64,000 nt of DNA from Bog-532 sp965277615. Its GTDB lineage: Bacteria; Actinomycetota; Actinomycetes; Streptosporangiales; Streptosporangiaceae. This document shows, in pieces, positions 8,099 to 15,363 of the stretch. The stretch spans positions 1,178,001 through 1,242,000 of the forward strand of contig CBDIDG010000006.1 of the NCBI GenBank assembly GCA_965277615.1, given 5' to 3'. Every line of letters begins with the position of its first letter. Position 1 is the stretch's first letter. The notes under the pieces were generated by a model. That model made no database searches and had not been told where the DNA came from. It worked only from the letters and a program-made list of their open reading frames with translations. A program made the translations under genes and the position numbers.

Positions 8099-9252
8099 GC
8101 ACCAAGGTCCGCGATCCGGACGCCCGGGGCTCGCGGGGCTCCGGGGACTCGCCGGGCGCCCGGGGCTCCCGGGGCACCCGGGGTTCTCCGGGGCGGGCGG
8201 GGCTCAGTTCCCGGGCGACGGCCGGGTCGGCCGCCCTGGTGCTGGGCGGGATCGTGTCCACCCAGATCGGCGCGGGCCTGGCCGCCCGGCTGTTCCACCA
8301 GGCGCCCCCGGCCGTGGTGACCGGGCTGCGGCTGTGGGCCGCGGCCATCGTGCTGCTCATCGTCGCAGCCCGCGGCGTGACCGCGGCCGTGCGCGGGATG
8401 GTGGCCCGCCGTCCTCGGGACGGGCGGGCGGGAACCAGCAGAGGCTGGCGCGACGCAATGGTGGTGCTGGGCTTCGGCCTCTGCCTGGGCGCGATGAACT
8501 TCGTGTTCTACCAGGCCATCGCCCGGATCCCGCTGGGGGTGGCGGTGACCATCGAGTTCCTCGGCCCGCTGGCGGTGGCGGTGGCCGGCTCGCGCCGGCT
8601 GCTCGACCTGGTCTGGGTCGGGCTGGCCGCGGCCGGGGTGGTCCTGCTGACCGGTGGGGACACCAGCCAGCTCAACCTGGCCGGCATCGTGTTCGCCGCG
8701 CTGTCCGCCATTGGCTGGGCCGGTTACATCCTGTTCAGCGTGGCCACCGGGCGCCGGTTCACCGGGGCCAACGGCCTGGCCCTGGCCATGGTCGTGGCGG
8801 CCGTGGCCGTCACTCCGGTCGCCGCCGTAGCGGCCGGCTCCGCCCATCGCGCGCTGACCCGGCCGTCGGTGCTGCTGACCGGGGCCGGGCTCGGGGTGCT
8901 GTCGTCCGCCATCCCGTACGGCCTGGAGATGCAGGCCCTGCGGTGGCTCCCGTCCCGGGTGTTCGGCATCTGGATGAGCGTGGAGCCCGCGGTGGCCGCG
9001 CTGATCGGCCTGGCCCTGCTCGGGCAGCACCTGTCGATCGCCGAGTGGGCCGCGGTCGGCTGCGTGGTCGCGGCCAGCATCGGCGCCGCCCGCGCCGCCC
9101 CGGCCCCATCCGACGCATCACCCCCGTCCGAGCCTCCCGCCCCAGCCGACGCATTACCCCAGTCCCCTGCCCCATCCGAGGCTCCCCCCGCCCCCGCGCC
9201 GCTCGACGCGAAGGGCACGCCCCGCTACCGTGTGCAAAAACTGTCGTCATAG
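8095..9252 (+). CDS. EamA-family (RhtA-like) transporter
   Basis: A 385-residue membrane protein with two EamA repeats and about ten membrane helices between residues 40 and 330. Motifs include FVFYQAIARIPLGVAVTIEF and the second-half IPYGLEMQALRWLPS, typical of RhtA-like amino-acid or metabolite exporters. The N-terminus is a Gly/Arg/Ser-rich stretch and the C-terminus a Pro/Ala-rich tail, both probably disordered. The GTG at 8095 overlaps the permease stop (GTGA). The TAG stop lies in the loop of a 21-base-pair hairpin. The exported substrate is unknown. Confidence 0.85.
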   Translation: MSTKVRDPDARGSRGSGDSPGARGSRGTRGSPGRAGLSSRATAGSAALVLGGIVSTQIGAGLAARLFHQAPPAVVTGLRLWAAAIVLLIVAARGVTAAVRGMVARRPRDGRAGTSRGWRDAMVVLGFGLCLGAMNFVFYQAIARIPLGVAVTIEFLGPLAVAVAGSRRLLDLVWVGLAAAGVVLLTGGDTSQLNLAGIVFAALSAIGWAGYILFSVATGRRFTGANGLALAMVVAAVAVTPVAAVAAGSAHRALTRPSVLLTGAGLGVLSSAIPYGLEMQALRWLPSRVFGIWMSVEPAVAALIGLALLGQHLSIAEWAAVGCVVAASIGAARAAPAPSDASPPSEPPAPADALPQSPAPSEAPPAPAPLDAKGTPRYRVQKLSS

Positions 9253-9273
9253 CGACAGTTTTTGCACACGGTA
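9226..9273. terminator. Perfect 21-bp hairpin containing the EamA stop codon in its loop
   Basis: The arms 9226-9246 and 9253-9273 are perfectly complementary and are separated by the six-base loop TCATAG, in which the TAG ends the EamA gene. Runs of five A and five T lie inside the stem, not after it. It probably ends transcription in both directions, but it is longer and more perfect than needed and could also be a palindromic element. Confidence 0.75.
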
Positions 9274-9375
9274 TTTAGCGAACCCCAGGCCCCGAGGCGC
9301 ACTGGGTCAGGTGGTGGGGAGGTGCCGTATGGTGCCCGGCTCGGCGGGCGCGCCACGCCGGGCGCGCCGGTCTCC

Positions 9376-9391
9376 TACGATGGGTAGTGTG
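9376..9391 (+). promoter_or_regulatory. Leaderless-type promoter of the heme A synthase gene
   Basis: A TACGAT -10 box at 9376-9381 lies seven bases before the GTG at 9389-9391. The in-frame ATG at 9380 overlaps the box itself and would need a longer leader, so the GTG is preferred. Confidence 0.55.
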
Positions 9392-10477
9392 CCCGCTCAA
9401 CCCGCGTCCCCCACTGCACCGTCGCGCCCGGCGTGGCGGCGGGGCTGGGACCTGATCTCCTGGCCCGTGCTGCGGCCGACCACCACCTCGCTGCGGTGGC
9501 TAGCCCTGGCCGCGGTGGTGGCCAACGTGGTCATCATGTCCACCGGGGAAGCGGTGCGGCTCAGCAAGTCCGGGCTGGGCTGTCCGGACTGGCCCGACTG
9601 CACCAGCCGGAGCCTGGTCGCGGCGAGCACGGCCGGGCAGACCACGCTGAACACGTGGATCGAGTTCGGTAACCGGCTGCTCAACTTCCCGCTGGTGGCC
9701 ATCGCCGGGCTCACGTTCATCGCAGCGTGCTGCTATCGCCCCGGCGGCGGGGCGCGCCGCCGGGACCTGATCTGGCTGGCGGCGGCGCTGCCCGGCGGCG
9801 TCATCGGCCAGGCCGTGGTGGGCGGGATCGTGGTCCTGACCAAGCTGAACCCGGCCTGGGTCGCGATCCACTTCATGCTGTCCACCGCGATCGTGGCGGC
9901 CGCGGTCGTCCTGCACGTCCGCGTGGGCGAGGGCGACGGCCCGGCCGTGCCCGTCGTCCGCCGCGACCTGAAGATCATCGGGGCCACGCTGGTGGGCGCG
10001 GTGGCGCTGACGTTCGCCGCGGGCACCGTGGTCACCGGCACCGGGCCGCTGGCCGGGAACGCGGCCGCACCCCGGTTCCACCTGCCGTTCATCGGGGTCA
10101 CCCAGTTCCACGCCGACATCGGCTGGGTCATCGCCGCGCTGTCGTTCGCGCTGCTGATCGGGCTGCCCCTGTCGGGCGCGCCCCGGCCGGCCGTGCGCCG
10201 GATCTACACGATGGCCGGGCTGACCCTGGCCCAGGGCGCGATCGGGTACGCGCAGTACTTCAGCGGCTTGCCGGCTGGGCTGGTCTGGGTGCACGTCACG
10301 GTGGCCGTGGTCATCTGGGTGGTGACCGTGCGGCTGTACCTGGCCATGCGCAACCGCGGCCCTGTTCCCATCGCACCCTCGCCCAGCGAGCCGCCGTCGG
10401 AAACCGCCGAGGAACCGTCGGAAACTGCCGAGACTCCCGAGGGACTGCCGGCTACCACTCCGGCCCGCGGGGCGTAG
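9389..10477 (+). CDS. ctaA: Heme A synthase, COX15/CtaA family
   Basis: A 362-residue membrane protein with about eight helices. The box STGEAVRLSKSGLGCPDWPDC (51-71) is characteristic of Gram-positive CtaA, including its cysteine pair; heme-ligand histidines are seen in VAIHFML and TQFHADIGW. It oxidises heme O to heme A for cytochrome aa3 oxidase. The protoheme farnesyltransferase gene, often close by in relatives, is not in the window. Residues 325-362 are a Pro/Glu/Thr-rich tail. The 3' end overlaps the convergent PrsW gene by 26 bases. An alternative ATG is at 9380. Confidence 0.92.
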   Translation: MPAQPASPTAPSRPAWRRGWDLISWPVLRPTTTSLRWLALAAVVANVVIMSTGEAVRLSKSGLGCPDWPDCTSRSLVAASTAGQTTLNTWIEFGNRLLNFPLVAIAGLTFIAACCYRPGGGARRRDLIWLAAALPGGVIGQAVVGGIVVLTKLNPAWVAIHFMLSTAIVAAAVVLHVRVGEGDGPAVPVVRRDLKIIGATLVGAVALTFAAGTVVTGTGPLAGNAAAPRFHLPFIGVTQFHADIGWVIAALSFALLIGLPLSGAPRPAVRRIYTMAGLTLAQGAIGYAQYFSGLPAGLVWVHVTVAVVIWVVTVRLYLAMRNRGPVPIAPSPSEPPSETAEEPSETAETPEGLPATTPARGA

Positions 10478-11825
10478 ACCCACCACCGGGCGTGGACCCA
10501 CCACCGGGCGTGGACCCACCGCGCGGAGCCCACGGCGAGGCTCCGGGGGTGGCCTGCGGCATGACCGGGGTTGGCACCGTGGCCCGGTAAGCCATCGGCT
10601 GGGTGAAGGCGGACGTGTCGGCGCTGGCCCCGGCTTCGGTCCAGGGCGTGGGCGGCGGGGCGGGCTGACGGCGCAGGAACTGGCCCCGGGCCTGCTGCAT
10701 GAGCGTGAGCAGTCCCTGCTGGCCCTGGGAGAACTGACGGCGGCTGATCAAGCCGCGCTCGGCCTTGCGGTGCAGCAGAGCCAGCTCGGTCGCGGCCAGC
10801 TGGTAGTCCCCCATGGCCGAGGCGGCGGGCAGGCCGCCGGTGGACCGGGCCCAGGTCCGGGCCGTACGCCGGGTCGGCAGCGAGCTCAGCATCCGGATGT
10901 CCCAGTCGGTGACCAGCCCGGTGCCTTCGTAGCCGGGCAGGTAGTGCTGGATCAGGCCGACGATGCGGCGCCGGTCGGCCCGGATGACCTGGTACAGCAC
11001 GGTCAGCAGGACGAGCAGGAAGACGTAGGCCACCAGCGTGCCCGCCAGGCCGAAGATAGAGAGCCCGTTCCACATCGCGTGCAGGCTTATCGCGGCCACC
11101 CAGCCCAGCGGCAGCGCCCAGTCCCGGTTACGGTGCGAGGCCGCGTAGGCGGCGCCGATGCCGGTCATCGAGGTGAAGGTCGGGTGCAGGAACGGGGACA
11201 GTACCCCGCGCAGCACGAACGTGTAGCCGAGCAGCTGGGCCCCGCCGTGGACCGGGTTGATCTCGGCGTTGATGTAGTAGCCGATGTTCTCGGTCATGGC
11301 GAAGCCGATCCCGACCATGGCCGCGTAGACGATCCCGTCGGTCGGGCCGTCTAGCTCCTGCCGCCGCCAGCGCAGCAGCCAGACCAGGAACAGGCCCTTG
11401 AGCGTCTCCTCCACCACCGGCGCGCCGGCCGTGGCCGAGACATACTCACCGGCCGAGGCGCCGAGCGCAGGCTGGGTGATGTACTCCAGGCCCGCGGTGT
11501 TGATGATGATCGCGGCCAGGGCGGCGATGCCGGCGCCCCACAGGAAGCCGAACACCAGGTTGATGCGCGGCTCGGGCTCCAGCCGGTCGATGAACAGGAC
11601 CACCGACACCAGCAGCGGCACCGGGGCCAGGGCCAAGGGCAGCGCGATGAAGAACGGCGCCGCGCTGTGGCCGGACGCCTTGGCCTCGGCCAGCTCAATC
11701 CCGAATACCAGCAGCACGCACAACGCGGCCACGATGATGCCGACGATAACCCCGATCCGGGCCCGGCCCGGGGTTCGCCCCTCGACCACCGCCCTCGGGT
11801 CGAATACCGGTGCCGGCGTCCCCAT
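10452..11825 (-). CDS. PrsW-family intramembrane metalloprotease
   Basis: A 457-residue protein with about eight membrane helices between residues 24 and 290. The family motifs are present: the glutamate pair in PVVEETLKG (E139, E140), the TENIGYY box (E179, N180), and histidines H214 (FLHPTF) and H249 (HAMWNG). PrsW proteases cleave membrane proteins such as anti-sigma factors; the target here is unknown. A cytoplasmic tail from 300 to 457 ends in GGGSTP repeats. The ATG at 11825 is chosen: a -10-like TAGGGT lies seven bases upstream. The open frame continues upstream only as a shadow of the MATE gene. Confidence 0.88.
   Translation of the reverse strand: MGTPAPVFDPRAVVEGRTPGRARIGVIVGIIVAALCVLLVFGIELAEAKASGHSAAPFFIALPLALAPVPLLVSVVLFIDRLEPEPRINLVFGFLWGAGIAALAAIIINTAGLEYITQPALGASAGEYVSATAGAPVVEETLKGLFLVWLLRWRRQELDGPTDGIVYAAMVGIGFAMTENIGYYINAEINPVHGGAQLLGYTFVLRGVLSPFLHPTFTSMTGIGAAYAASHRNRDWALPLGWVAAISLHAMWNGLSIFGLAGTLVAYVFLLVLLTVLYQVIRADRRRIVGLIQHYLPGYEGTGLVTDWDIRMLSSLPTRRTARTWARSTGGLPAASAMGDYQLAATELALLHRKAERGLISRRQFSQGQQGLLTLMQQARGQFLRRQPAPPPTPWTEAGASADTSAFTQPMAYRATVPTPVMPQATPGASPWAPRGGSTPGGGSTPGGGSTPRGPEW
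10473..10526. repeat. 18-base tandem repeat, three copies
   Basis: Units at 10473-10490, 10491-10508 and 10509-10526 share CGTGGACCCACC; the first two differ at one base. On the minus strand they code the GGGSTP repeats at the end of the PrsW protein. The first unit also holds the heme A synthase stop, so growth of the repeat probably created the 26-base overlap of the convergent genes. Confidence 0.85.
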
Positions 11826-11849
11826 GACCAGGACCCTACTATCAGGCCG
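11826..11849. promoter_or_regulatory. 24-base divergent promoter region, PrsW / MATE
   Basis: Only 24 bases separate two divergent start codons. On the plus strand TACTAT (11837-11842) lies seven bases before the MATE GTG at 11850. On the minus strand TAGGGT (complement of 11833-11838) lies seven bases before the PrsW ATG at 11825. The two boxes share bases, so both transcripts would be leaderless and the promoters would compete. Confidence 0.5.
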
Positions 11850-13226
11850 GTGGACGAAGCAGGTCACGCCGCACCCAAAGTGCCACCCGGAGGGCCACCC
11901 GGAGGACTGCCCAGAGTGCCGCCCGGGGAGCAGAGCCGGGAGATCGTGCGGCTGGCCGTGCCCGCGCTGGGGGCGCTGGTCTCCGAGCCGCTGTTCCAGC
12001 TGTGCGACGCGGCCATCGTCGGGCACCTGGGACCGGCCCAGCTGGCCGGCCTGGGCGCGGCCGGGGCGGCGCTGGCCACGCTGGTCAACGTGTGCATCTT
12101 CCTGGCCTACGGCACGACCTCGGCCGTCGCCCGCCGGATGGGCGCCGGCGACCTCACCGGAGCGGTCCAGCAGGGGATCGACGGCATGTGGGTGGCGCTG
12201 CTGCTCGGCGTGGCAATCGCCACGGTCGCCGTGCCGCTGGCCGGGCCGATCGTGGGCGCGTTCGGCGCGTCGGCCGCCGCCACCGGGTATGGCACGATCT
12301 ACCTGCGGATCTCCGCGGTCGGCATCCCGGCCATGCTGCTGGTGCTGGCCGGCACCGGCATCCTGCGCGGGCTGCAGGACACCCGCGCACCGCTGACCGT
12401 GGCGGCCATCGGCGCGGTGGTCAACGTGGTGCTGAACTACCTGCTGGTCTTCCCGGCCGGCCTGGGCATCGCGGGCTCGGCCACCGGCGCCGTGATCACC
12501 CAGACCGCGATGGCGGTGGCCTACGCCACCGTGGCCGTGCGCGCGGCCCGGATCTACGGCGCCCACCTGCGGCCGGACTGGATGGGGATCCGCGCCTCGG
12601 CCGGCGCCTCGTTCGCGCTGCTGCTGCGGACCGCGGCGCTGCGGGTCTACCTGCTCATCGCGGTGTGGATCGCGGCCAAGTCCGGTACCGCGGCGCTGGC
12701 TGCGCACACCGTGGCCACCAACCTGTGGAACACGCTCGCGCTGGCCCTGGACGCGCTGGCCATCGCGGCCCAGGCCATCGTGGGGCACGCCCTGGGCGCG
12801 GGCGACGGGGCCGGGGCCCGGCGGGCCACCGTGCGGATGTGCTGGTGGGGCGGGATACTCGGGGTCGTGGTCGGTGTAGTGGTGGCCGTGGCCCGCCCGC
12901 TGTACGTGCCGCTGTTCACGCCGGACCGCCGGGTCCAGGTGCTGCTGTACGGGATCCTGCTGCTGGTGGCGGTGTACCAGCCGGTGTCCGGCGTGGTGTT
13001 CGTGCTGGACGGGGTGCTGATCGGCGCGGGTGACAACCGGTTCCTGGCCGTGGCCAGCATCGCCACCACCGCGGTGTTCGTCGCCTGCGCGTACGCGGCC
13101 AGCACCGCCGGTCTCGGGCTGACCGGGCTGTGGCTGGCCATCGGCGTGTTCATGGTGGCGCGGCTGGTCGCGCTCAGCCTGCGGGCCCGCTCCTCCGCCT
13201 GGACCGTCACCGGTGTCCGCCGCTAG
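11850..13226 (+). CDS. MATE-family efflux transporter
   Basis: A 458-residue transporter with twelve hydrophobic segments, normal for the MATE family (DinF branch). It starts LAVPALGALVSEPLFQLCDAAIVGHLG at about residue 34, the usual first-helix sequence, with an internal repeat after residue 240. Such proteins export cationic drugs or metabolites using Na+ or H+. The GTG at 11850 suits a leaderless transcript. The stop is shared with the convergent LysR gene in a CTAG at 13223-13226. Confidence 0.92.
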   Translation: MDEAGHAAPKVPPGGPPGGLPRVPPGEQSREIVRLAVPALGALVSEPLFQLCDAAIVGHLGPAQLAGLGAAGAALATLVNVCIFLAYGTTSAVARRMGAGDLTGAVQQGIDGMWVALLLGVAIATVAVPLAGPIVGAFGASAAATGYGTIYLRISAVGIPAMLLVLAGTGILRGLQDTRAPLTVAAIGAVVNVVLNYLLVFPAGLGIAGSATGAVITQTAMAVAYATVAVRAARIYGAHLRPDWMGIRASAGASFALLLRTAALRVYLLIAVWIAAKSGTAALAAHTVATNLWNTLALALDALAIAAQAIVGHALGAGDGAGARRATVRMCWWGGILGVVVGVVVAVARPLYVPLFTPDRRVQVLLYGILLLVAVYQPVSGVVFVLDGVLIGAGDNRFLAVASIATTAVFVACAYAASTAGLGLTGLWLAIGVFMVARLVALSLRARSSAWTVTGVRR

Positions 13227-14110
13227 CCGGAGATCTCCCCCAGCAGCTGGAGCACGAGGGCCAGTGGCGGCCAGGCGGAAAGGCCCCGGCGGGTCACGGC
13301 GAAGGGCCGCTGCGTCACGTCCGGCTGGCTGAGCGGACGCAGCACCACGCCGCGGCCCACCGGGGGCCCGGCGGGCAGCAGCCCGACACCCAGACCGGCC
13401 AGAATCATGTCCTGCACCAGTTCGAGGCTGTCCACGCGGTGGGCGATCCGCGGCTGGAAGCCGGCCAGCGAGGCCACGGTACGGATCACCTCCTCATCGC
13501 CGCCGTTCCGCGAATTGACGATCCAGTCCTGATCGGCGAACTGGTGGAAGACCTCGAGCGCGGTCCCGGCTACACGGGCCTGGGCGGTCGGCGTGCCCAG
13601 GCCCCACTGCCTGGGACCCAGAGGCTGGGTGGCCAGGCTGCGGTCGAACCGAGCCGGGGCGAGGTTGTAGTCGTAGGTCAGGGCCAGGTCGACCGCGTTC
13701 TCGGCCAGCAGGCCGAGCGCCTCGTCTGGTTCGTGCTCAAGGATGCCCAGCGTGACGGCCGGATGCCGCTGCGCCAGAAGCCGGACGACCGGCAGTACGG
13801 ATTCGCGCACGGCGGTAGCGAACGCCGCCACCCGCACCGTCCCGGCCGGCGCCGCCGTCGGGTCCAGGTCCAGCCGGGCGGCCTCGAGGGCAGCCAGGAT
13901 CGTGACCGCGTGCCCCGCCAGCCGCTGCCCGGCCGGGGTCAGCCGCACCCGCCGCCCTTGCGGCTCGATCAGCCGGGTGCCCGCCTCCTGGGCCAGGACC
14001 GCGATCTGCTGCGAAACAGTGGAGGTGGCGACCTGCATGCTCTCGCCGACCGCTCGCATGGAACCGAGGCGGGAGAGCTCAAGCAGCAGTTCGAGACGGC
14101 GCGGGTCCAT
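13223..14110 (-). CDS. LysR-family transcriptional regulator
   Basis: A 295-residue regulator of normal length. The N-terminal winged helix (1-60, LELLLELSRLGSMRAVGESMQVATSTVSQQI) is followed by the effector-binding domain (about 90-290). It is divergent from an EamA exporter gene 84 bases away, a common arrangement in which the LysR protein controls its neighbour and itself. The effector is unknown, perhaps a substrate of the exporter. Confidence 0.92.
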   Translation of the reverse strand: MDPRRLELLLELSRLGSMRAVGESMQVATSTVSQQIAVLAQEAGTRLIEPQGRRVRLTPAGQRLAGHAVTILAALEAARLDLDPTAAPAGTVRVAAFATAVRESVLPVVRLLAQRHPAVTLGILEHEPDEALGLLAENAVDLALTYDYNLAPARFDRSLATQPLGPRQWGLGTPTAQARVAGTALEVFHQFADQDWIVNSRNGGDEEVIRTVASLAGFQPRIAHRVDSLELVQDMILAGLGVGLLPAGPPVGRGVVLRPLSQPDVTQRPFAVTRRGLSAWPPLALVLQLLGEISG

Positions 14111-14194
14111 ACCCTGATCATTCAGGCTTGATGAACGGTATGTCCACCAAATTCACGTGGACACGGACAATCCCCGTGACGTGTACTGGCGATC
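14111..14194. promoter_or_regulatory. LysR/EamA intergenic operator region
   Basis: An inverted repeat GTCCAC-N9-GTGGAC lies at 14142-14162 and fits the T-N11-A pattern of LysR sites. A second, weaker dyad TTCAGGCTTGATGAA lies near 14131-14145, closer to the regulator start. Two sites of this kind are usual in divergent LysR promoters. Confidence 0.5.
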
Positions 14195-15157
14195 ATGGTC
14201 AGCACCACGACGGCACCTCGCACCTCAGCCCGTTCCGGCACCTTGATGGCGGTGGGCTCGATGAGCTGCGTCCAGCTCGGCCTGGCGCTGTCCGTCCACC
14301 TCATCGGTGAGGTCGGCCCGCTCGGGGCCGCCTGGCTCCGGCTGGCCTGGGCGGCCGTGATCCTGCTGGCCGCCGTCCGGCCCCGGCCTTGGCGCTTCCG
14401 CCGCCCGGTGCTGCTGGCCACGGTCGCCCTCGGCCTCGCGACCGGCGGGGTGACCATGCTGTTCATGATGGCCGTGGCCCGGCTGCCACTTGGCACGGCC
14501 AGCGCCCTGGAGTTCCTCGGCCCGCTGGGCGTGGCCGTCGCCCGCGGCGGCGGCCGCCGGGCGCTGCTCTGGCCAGGCTTCGCCGCGGCCGGCGTGCTGC
14601 TGCTGACCCACCCGTGGCAGGGCCCTCTCAATCTGGTGGGCATCGCCGCCGCGCTGGGCGCCGCGATCTGCTGGGCCGCCTACATCATGCTCACCCAGGC
14701 GGTCGGGGACGAGGTGGCCGGCCTGCAAGGTCTGGCCGTGTCCATCGGCGTGGCCGCGCTGGCGACGACTTTGGTGTCCGGATCGGCCGTCACCGCAGAC
14801 CTGACGCCGCATCTGCTCCTGGCCGGTTTCGGGTTGGCCATGCTGTTGCCGGTCATCCCGTTCAGCCTGGAAATGTACGCCCTGCGCCGGATGACGACCT
14901 CGGCCTTTGGCACCCTGATGTGCCTGGAGCCGGCTATCGCCCTGGTCGCGGGGCTGGCCCTGCTCGGCCAGGTGCCCCGGGTCTGGTCACTGGCCGGTGT
15001 CGCCTTGGTCATCGCGGCTGGCCTTGGCGCCGAGCGGTCCGGCGCGCGCACCGTACCTGGCCCAGTACGGCTGGAAGACGGTGCGATCCACCGCGAGCCG
15101 GCCGCACACTCTGCCGTCGGCAGCCATCAGCGCCCGACGCCGACCGTGAACAGATGA
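14195..15157 (+). CDS. EamA-family (RhtA-like) exporter
   Basis: A 320-residue protein with ten predicted membrane helices. It has the same landmarks as the exporter at 8095-9252: LPLGTASALEFLGPLGVAVA and IPFSLEMYALRRMTTSAFGTL, so the two are paralogues about 5 kb apart. RhtA relatives export threonine, homoserine or related compounds; the substrate here is not visible. The divergent LysR gene is the likely regulator. Confidence 0.9.
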   Translation: MVSTTTAPRTSARSGTLMAVGSMSCVQLGLALSVHLIGEVGPLGAAWLRLAWAAVILLAAVRPRPWRFRRPVLLATVALGLATGGVTMLFMMAVARLPLGTASALEFLGPLGVAVARGGGRRALLWPGFAAAGVLLLTHPWQGPLNLVGIAAALGAAICWAAYIMLTQAVGDEVAGLQGLAVSIGVAALATTLVSGSAVTADLTPHLLLAGFGLAMLLPVIPFSLEMYALRRMTTSAFGTLMCLEPAIALVAGLALLGQVPRVWSLAGVALVIAAGLGAERSGARTVPGPVRLEDGAIHREPAAHSAVGSHQRPTPTVNR

Positions 15158-15363
15158 TGTCCGAACGGTCAAAAGATTGCTACGCGGCCCCAGCAGGCCG
15201 TCTCGTGCTCGGGCTGGCGCACCCGGAGGGATAGGCTCAATCATGTAATTGGCCCGCGGTTTGACCGGGGGGCTTTTCGGCTGCCCGGACCAGGGTAAGT
15301 GGGAGGCCGTGCCACGGCCGTACACCACGGCCCGCACGCCAAGAGAGGAGCCGTGACTTACCG
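15158..15363 (+). promoter_or_regulatory. Control region of the pentose phosphate operon
   Basis: About 200 bases without a gene. A TAGGCT box at 15232-15237 is a candidate -10; transcription from it would give a leader of about 120 bases. A purine-rich AGAGAGGAG lies at about 15341-15349, fourteen bases before the tkt GTG. No other recognisable site is seen. Confidence 0.35.
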
